Shown here in pieces: positions 6,917 to 10,366 of a DNA stretch of 10,366 nucleotides. The position numbers were made by a program, and so were the translations under genes. Location of the stretch: NCBI GenBank assembly GCA_030673585.1, contig DAOVIU010000010.1, positions 1 to 10,366 on the forward strand, written 5' to 3'. Origin of the DNA: Pseudomonadota bacterium. GTDB taxonomy: Bacteria > Desulfobacterota > BSN033 > G020346125. A model generated the notes under the pieces. That model worked only from the letters and a program-made list of their open reading frames with translations, searched no databases and was not told the DNA's origin. The stretch's first letter is position 1. Each line of letters begins with the position of its first letter.

Positions 6917-7225
6917 ATGGCGACGCAGAAAATAAGGGTATGTTTGAGATCATACGATTCTAAGCTTCTGGACAAATCGGTTGAGGAAATCGTGGATACG
7001 GTTAAGCGAACCGGGGCCACCGTTGCGGGGCCGATTCCGTTGCCCACGAAGGTGAACAAGTTTTGCGTGCTGCGATCCCCGCATGTCGACAAGAAATCGC
7101 GGGAACAGTTTGAGATTCGGATTCACAAAAGGCTCCTCGATATCCTGGACCCGACCCAGCAGACCGTGGATTCTTTAATGAAATTGGATTTGGCAGCCGG
7201 GATCGACGTGGAAATAAAGCTGTAG
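6917..7225 (+). CDS. rpsJ: 30S ribosomal protein S10
   Basis: S10 is a head protein of the small subunit and, in many bacteria, NusE in transcription antitermination. The 102-residue protein matches the family along its whole length: [16 protein letters not shown] at the N-terminus, a [12 protein letters not shown] loop, [19 protein letters not shown], and the [13 protein letters not shown] end. The start has GGGAG 6 bases upstream. It follows tuf by 32 bases with no terminator or long leader, so it is probably read from the tRNA-tuf transcript. It opens the S10 operon. Codon use is mixed (both AAA and AAG, CTC and CTG present), unlike tuf. Confidence 0.98.
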   Translation: MATQKIRVCLRSYDSKLLDKSVEEIVDTVKRTGATVAGPIPLPTKVNKFCVLRSPHVDKKSREQFEIRIHKRLLDILDPTQQTVDSLMKLDLAAGIDVEIKL

Positions 7226-7277
7226 CTCATAGCCGAGAACCATGATGGAGATATTAAACCAGGGGTAAGCAGCTGAA

Positions 7278-8393
7278 ATGGTGAGGGAAATCATAGGGAA
7301 AAAGCTTGGAGTGACTCGCTTGTTCTCACAAGAAGGAAATATCGTGCCGGTGACCGTGATTGAAGCGGGTCCTTGTCCAATCATCCAAAAGAAGACCAAG
7401 GAGAAGGATGGGTATGATGCCCTTCAGGTGGGTTTTCTGCCTAAAAAACCCAACAGGGTGAATAGACCCATTACGGGACATGTTAAGAAAAGCGGCAGGG
7501 GGGCTTTTTATATCCTCAAGGAATTGAGGGTGGATGAGGTTGATCAATACGAGTTGGGCCAGGAGATCGCGGTCGATATCTTCCAACCCGGTGATTTGGT
7601 GGATGTCGCGGGAACGAGTAAAGGAAAGGGATTCAGCGGTGTGATGAAACGCCATGGCTTTCGGGGTGCCCCGGCCTCCCATGGTACCCATGAACATTTC
7701 CGGCATGGGGGATCTATCGGTGCAGCGGCGGATCCTAGCCGGACCTTTAAGGGGAAAAAGATGCCAGGGCACTTAGGGAACCGAAGGGTGACCGTTCAAA
7801 ACATCGAGGTGGTGGAAGTTAGGCCTCAGGAGAACCTCATCTTTTTAAAGGGGGCTATCCCTGGCTGGAGAAATGGAATCGTTACCATAAGGCAAGCTAA
7901 GAAGGCTCCGGCTCCCTCTCGACCTGCCCCACCTCAAGAAAAGAAGGAAGAGGCCAGGGAAGAGGTTGAGGTTAAAGCCAAGGCTGAGGTCAGGGAAGAG
8001 GCCGCACGGGAGGTTAAGGTTGAGGTAGAGGATAAGGCTGAGGCTAAGGTTGAGGTTGAGGCTGAGGAACAGCCCAAGGAAGAAATTAAGGAAGGAGCTG
8101 AGGAGGTAGCTGCAAAAGGAGCCGAGGAAGAGCCTGAAAGGAAAGAGGCCAAGACGGAACAGGCGGAGAAGGGGGAAGTCAAGGAAGAGGTAGAGGTTAA
8201 GGCTGAGGCCAAGGAGGAGGTCAAGGAGGAAGCCAAGGAGGAAGCTAAGGCTGAGGTTAAGGAAGTAGCTGAGAAAGAAGGGGAGAAGGAAGAGGTTAAG
8301 ACTGAGGTTGAGGCTGAGGAGAAGGCCGAGACTGAGGCTAAAGAAGAAGCAAAGGAAGAGGCTAAAGAAGAAGGTAAGAAGGAAGAATCGTAA
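7278..8393 (+). CDS. rplC: 50S ribosomal protein L3 with a long Glu/Lys/Ala-rich C-terminal extension
   Basis: Residues 1 to about 208 are a normal complete L3: IIGKKLGVTRLF at the start, VDVAGTSKGKGFSGVMKRHGF (about 108-128), the internal loop GGSIGAAADPSRTFKGKKM (144-162) that reaches toward the peptidyl-transferase centre, and the family end at GAIPGWRNGIVTIR. Gln150, methylated by PrmB in E. coli, is not present (Ala-Ala-Ala-Asp here). L3 proteins usually end near 205-215 residues. Here the frame runs on for about 163 more: a Pro/Ala linker (209-220), then 151 residues with 61 Glu, 29 Lys, 4 Arg and 1 Asp, no aromatic residue and no Leu, net charge about -29. Patterns such as KEEAKEEAK suggest a long charged helix or disordered tail. 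The gene ends 15 bases before rplD, so the tail is not a run-on into a neighbour. The ribosome binding site is weak (AGGGG 12 bases upstream). Confidence 0.97.
   Translation: MVREIIGKKLGVTRLFSQEGNIVPVTVIEAGPCPIIQKKTKEKDGYDALQVGFLPKKPNRVNRPITGHVKKSGRGAFYILKELRVDEVDQYELGQEIAVDIFQPGDLVDVAGTSKGKGFSGVMKRHGFRGAPASHGTHEHFRHGGSIGAAADPSRTFKGKKMPGHLGNRRVTVQNIEVVEVRPQENLIFLKGAIPGWRNGIVTIRQAKKAPAPSRPAPPQEKKEEAREEVEVKAKAEVREEAAREVKVEVEDKAEAKVEVEAEEQPKEEIKEGAEEVAAKGAEEEPERKEAKTEQAEKGEVKEEVEVKAEAKEEVKEEAKEEAKAEVKEVAEKEGEKEEVKTEVEAEEKAETEAKEEAKEEAKEEGKKEES
7941..8390 (+). repeat. Degenerate purine-rich repeat tract encoding the L3 tail
   Basis: About 450 bases made mostly of GAG, GAA, AAG, GCT/GCC and GTT/GTC codons in short repeating units of 6 to 12 bases, for example variants of GAGGTTAAGGCTGAGG and AAGGAGGAAGCC. 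The units are imperfect and all in frame with rplC. The low complexity opens long antisense frames here that are not genes. Such a tract can expand or contract by slippage, so its length may vary between strains or be misassembled. Confidence 0.75.
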
Positions 8394-8408
8394 TCCGCGG
8401 AGAAAAGG

Positions 8409-9032
8409 ATGGCCCTCGTCAAGATTTACAGTACGAGCAAGAAAAAGGTCGGGGACCTGGAATTGGACGAACAGGTCTTCAACGCGGAGATCAAGGGTCA
8501 TCTGCTTCATGATGTTGTCCGAATGCAGCTGGCGAAAAGGAGGGCTGGAACGGCATCGATCAAAAAGCGATCAGAGGTCAGGGGGGGAGGTAGGAAACCA
8601 TATAGGCAAAAGGGGACTGGAAGGTCCAGGGCGGGTTCGATCCGATCTCCTCTCTGGAGAGGAGGAGGGGTCATCTTCGGTCCTACCCCGAGGGATTTTG
8701 GGTTCAGCGTTCCCAAAAAAGTGAGGAAACAGGCCCTGAGGATGGCTTTAAGCGCAAGGGCCGCGGAGGGGAAATTGCTGGTTCTTAACCAGTTCCAATT
8801 AAAGGAGATTAAGACGAAATCCTTCTTAGAAATCCTCAATCGTCTCGATATGGAAAAGGCCCTCATTATCATCGGTGGGGAAAACGTTAACCTGGAGCGG
8901 TCGGCGAGAAACATTCCAGGGGTCAAAGTGTTGAGGGTTGAGGGGTTAAATGTTTACGACATCTTGAATCATGAGAATTTGATTCTGGTCAGAGATGCCG
9001 TTGAGAAAATCCAAGAGAGATTGGCATCATGA
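8409..9032 (+). CDS. rplD: 50S ribosomal protein L4
   Basis: L4 binds 23S rRNA early in assembly and its loop lines the exit tunnel. The 207-residue protein is normal length. It shows the tunnel-loop region [24 protein letters not shown] (about residues 54-77) followed by [18 protein letters not shown], then a globular C-terminal half ending in [32 protein letters not shown] lies directly upstream of the ATG at 8409. It follows rplC by 15 bases and overlaps rplW by 4 bases (ATGA). In E. coli L4 represses its own operon through the S10 leader; no such leader is visible here. Confidence 0.98.
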   Translation: MALVKIYSTSKKKVGDLELDEQVFNAEIKGHLLHDVVRMQLAKRRAGTASIKKRSEVRGGGRKPYRQKGTGRSRAGSIRSPLWRGGGVIFGPTPRDFGFSVPKKVRKQALRMALSARAAEGKLLVLNQFQLKEIKTKSFLEILNRLDMEKALIIIGGENVNLERSARNIPGVKVLRVEGLNVYDILNHENLILVRDAVEKIQERLAS

Positions 9033-9319
9033 GCAAAGTTCATGATATTATTATTAGCCCGCTGGTAACGGAGAAGAGCACGATCCAACGGGAAGGCCAA
9101 AATCAATACAGTTTTAAGGTAGACAAAAGGACGAATAAAATCGAGATCAAAGACGCCGTTGAACGCCTATTCAAGGTAAAGGTGAGGGAAGTCAGGACTG
9201 TTACGGTTCGGGGGAAGGTAAAGAGGCTGGGAAAACGGTTCGGCAAGAGACCTGATTGGAAAAAGGCCATCGTAACAGTGAAAGAGGGGGATCGGATCGA
9301 GTTCTTCGAGGGAGCTTAG
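9029..9319 (+). CDS. rplW: 50S ribosomal protein L23
   Basis: L23 lies at the exit of the peptide tunnel and is the docking point for trigger factor and SRP. The 96-residue protein has the usual start [12 protein letters not shown], the [19 protein letters not shown] segment (about 27-45), the basic loop [21 protein letters not shown] (about 60-80), and ends in [10 protein letters not shown]. Its ATG overlaps the rplD stop by 4 bases, which implies translational coupling. The gene is intact and unremarkable. Confidence 0.98.
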   Translation: MSKVHDIIISPLVTEKSTIQREGQNQYSFKVDKRTNKIEIKDAVERLFKVKVREVRTVTVRGKVKRLGKRFGKRPDWKKAIVTVKEGDRIEFFEGA

Positions 9320-9348
9320 CTCTGATCCCTTCTTGGAGGCATTGACCT

Positions 9349-10170
9349 ATGGGAATTGTGAAACATAGCCCTACTTCACCGGGGAGGAGATTTCAGACCG
9401 TTTCCGCCTTTGAGGAGGTCAGCCGGGGCAGGCCCGAAAAAAGTTTGCTGAAGCCTCTGAAGAAGAGCGGCGGCAGGAATAACTATGGAAGGATGACCGT
9501 TCGCCATGTTGGTGGGGGGCACAAGAGAAGGTACAGGGTTATCGACTTCAAACGGGGTAAGAAGGAGATACCGGCGAAGGTGGCCTCCATTGAATACGAT
9601 CCAAATCGGTCTGCTCGGATTGCCCTCCTGCACTATATGGACGGTGAAAAGAGATACATCATCGCTCCCCTGAACCTGAAAGTTGGAGAGACCGTTATTG
9701 CCAGTGAATCGGCAGACATAAAACCGGGCAATGCCCTTCCGCTGCGAAAAATCCCCTCCGGGACCGTTATTCACAACGTCGAATTGAAACCAGGAAAGGG
9801 AGGGCAGATTATTCGGAGCGCCGGCTCAAATGGTCAACTCCTGGCGAAAGAGGGGAAATACGCCCGCATCCGCCTTCCATCTGGAGAGGTACGGCTTGTA
9901 TTGTTGGACTGTTTTGCCACAATTGGGCAGGTCGGCAATATCGATCACGAGGGCATCTCCCTGGGAAAGGCGGGCAGGAGAAGGTGGTTGGGAAGGAGGT
10001 CTCGGGTTAGGGGGGTAGCCATGAACCCAGTCGATCATCCCATGGGTGGGGGTGAGGGTAAGAGCTCTGGGGGAAGGCATCCGGTTACCCCTTGGGGTGT
10101 CCCGACTAAGGGCTTCAAGACGAGGAGAAACAAGGCTACGGAGAGGTTTATCGTCAAGAGGCGGAAGTAA
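9349..10170 (+). CDS. rplB: 50S ribosomal protein L2
   Basis: L2 is a primary 23S rRNA-binding protein close to the peptidyl-transferase centre and is needed for subunit joining. The 273-residue protein is complete. Family signatures include [23 protein letters not shown] (about 41-63), the [24 protein letters not shown] core (about 158-181), and [16 protein letters not shown] (about 223-238), where His230 lies in the conserved DHP motif. It ends [10 protein letters not shown]. The Met at this DHPMGGG site replaces the His of E. coli (DHPHGGG), a difference I believe occurs naturally in several phyla. GGAGG lies 9 bases upstream of the start. The next gene, rpsS, begins 27 bases after the stop. 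Confidence 0.98.
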   Translation: MGIVKHSPTSPGRRFQTVSAFEEVSRGRPEKSLLKPLKKSGGRNNYGRMTVRHVGGGHKRRYRVIDFKRGKKEIPAKVASIEYDPNRSARIALLHYMDGEKRYIIAPLNLKVGETVIASESADIKPGNALPLRKIPSGTVIHNVELKPGKGGQIIRSAGSNGQLLAKEGKYARIRLPSGEVRLVLLDCFATIGQVGNIDHEGISLGKAGRRRWLGRRSRVRGVAMNPVDHPMGGGEGKSSGGRHPVTPWGVPTKGFKTRRNKATERFIVKRRK

Positions 10171-10197
10171 GTCTGGCCAGATCGTGGAGGAGAAGGG

Positions 10198-10275
10198 ATG
10201 GGACGATCAGTCAAGAAGGGTCCCTTTGTCGACGAAAGTCTGCAGAGGAAGGTTAGAGTGGGACAGGGTGGGTAG
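10198..10275 (+). pseudogene. rpsS: 5' end of ribosomal protein S19 gene, broken after about 20 codons
   Basis: GGAGG lies 7 bases before the ATG at 10198. The first codons give MGRSVKKGPFVDESLQRKV, the usual S19 N-terminus, at the expected place after rplB. From about codon 20 the S19 sequence is lost and the frame ends at TAG (10273-10275) after 25 codons, against about 90 residues for real S19. The sequence then turns into the reverse complement of another S19 fragment. S19 is essential, so this is more likely a chimeric or folded-back contig end than a true mutation. Confidence 0.8.
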
Positions 10276-10366
10276 AGCGTCTTGACCAGGTCTTTACGAT
10301 CTTCGCACCTTGTGCCTGTCTAACCTTCCTTTGCGGACGTGGCTCGACAAAGGGAGCCTTCTTGAC
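10210..10366. repeat. Imperfect inverted repeat at the window end (48-bp arms, 61-bp centre)
   Basis: Arm 10210-10257 matches the reverse complement of 10319-10366 at 41 of 48 positions, both encoding S19 residues from Val5 onward. The differences change amino acids (GPFVDESLQ versus APFVEPRPQ), so this is not simply one read copied backward without error. It most likely joins two related S19 sequences head to head. Confidence 0.8.
10271..10366 (-). pseudogene. rpsS: Second, diverged S19 gene fragment on the opposite strand (fold-back)
   Basis: Read on the minus strand from the window edge, 32 codons encode VKKAPFVEPRPQRKV, then AKIVKTWSRRST. The last part is the highly conserved middle of S19 that the plus-strand copy lacks. 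The frame loses homology at about 10271 and stops at TAA (10253-10255). The start codon would lie beyond the window edge. Confidence 0.75.

Noticed and set aside
7902..8393. The L3 tail as a separate gene fused by a frameshift or sequencing error
   Set aside because: The frame is continuous from the L3 core, no start with a ribosome binding site is seen at the boundary, and the spacing to rplD is normal.
7845..8510. Long minus-strand frames (221 and 162 codons) opposite the L3 tail, Leu/Phe-rich or Ser/Ala-rich
   Set aside because: They are mirror images of the purine-rich repeat that encodes the L3 tail. Low complexity keeps several frames open, and they overlap essential genes.
10021..10060. 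Met in place of His in the L2 DHPHGGG motif as an inactivating change
   Set aside because: DHPMGGG is, to my knowledge, a common natural variant in bacterial L2. The neighbouring residues are all conserved.

Overview
The window reads as one end of a Gram-negative bacterial contig. The gene order ftsE-ftsX-envC-ctpA-(divergent polysaccharide deacetylase-like) is one I associate with Desulfobacterota and other former Deltaproteobacteria, and the proteins look ordinary for that group. The assignment is inference from gene order and protein resemblance only; there is no 16S gene here.

Left half, minus strand (about 1-4730): a compact cell-division and peptidoglycan-remodelling operon, transcribed right to left. 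FtsE (ATPase) and FtsX (membrane partner) form an ABC-type signalling complex. It is expected to act on the periplasmic coiled-coil protein EnvC, whose LytM domain is degenerate and so probably an amidase activator rather than a hydrolase. Next come the carboxy-terminal processing protease CtpA, with an intact Ser301-Lys326 dyad, and the N-terminus of a membrane-anchored protein cut by the window edge. Junctions are tight: 5 nt between ftsE and ftsX, 0 nt between ftsX and envC, 50 nt between envC and ctpA, 9 nt between ctpA and the last gene.

Middle (about 4730-5680): a divergent intergenic region with a 12-bp perfect palindrome next to ftsE, two small hairpins and two good sigma70-type promoters pointing right. 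These lead into tRNA-Tyr(GTA), tRNA-Gly(TCC), a 181-nt spacer and tRNA-Thr(GGT), all with encoded CCA.

Right half, plus strand (5682 to about 10275): tuf (EF-Tu), then the start of the S10 ribosomal protein operon: rpsJ, rplC, rplD, rplW, rplB and the first codons of rpsS. The tRNA-Tyr/Gly/Thr-tuf block normally leads to secE/nusG, and the S10 operon normally follows rpsL-rpsG-fusA-tuf. Here the two halves meet at one tuf gene. This is either a real rearrangement or an assembly join across a duplicated tuf.

Three things stand out. The tuf gene has extreme codon use (every Lys AAG, Glu GAG and Gln CAG, no CTN Leu codon, many ATA), unlike its neighbours and unlike its own last 14 codons. Ribosomal protein L3 carries a C-terminal tail of about 160 residues that is very rich in Glu, Lys, Ala and Val. 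The last ~160 bases are a fold-back: rpsS starts on the plus strand, breaks after 25 codons, and a second, diverged rpsS fragment runs back on the minus strand, which suggests a chimeric contig end. I see no mobile element, CRISPR array, defence system or clear rho-independent terminator, and no convincing wholly new system.
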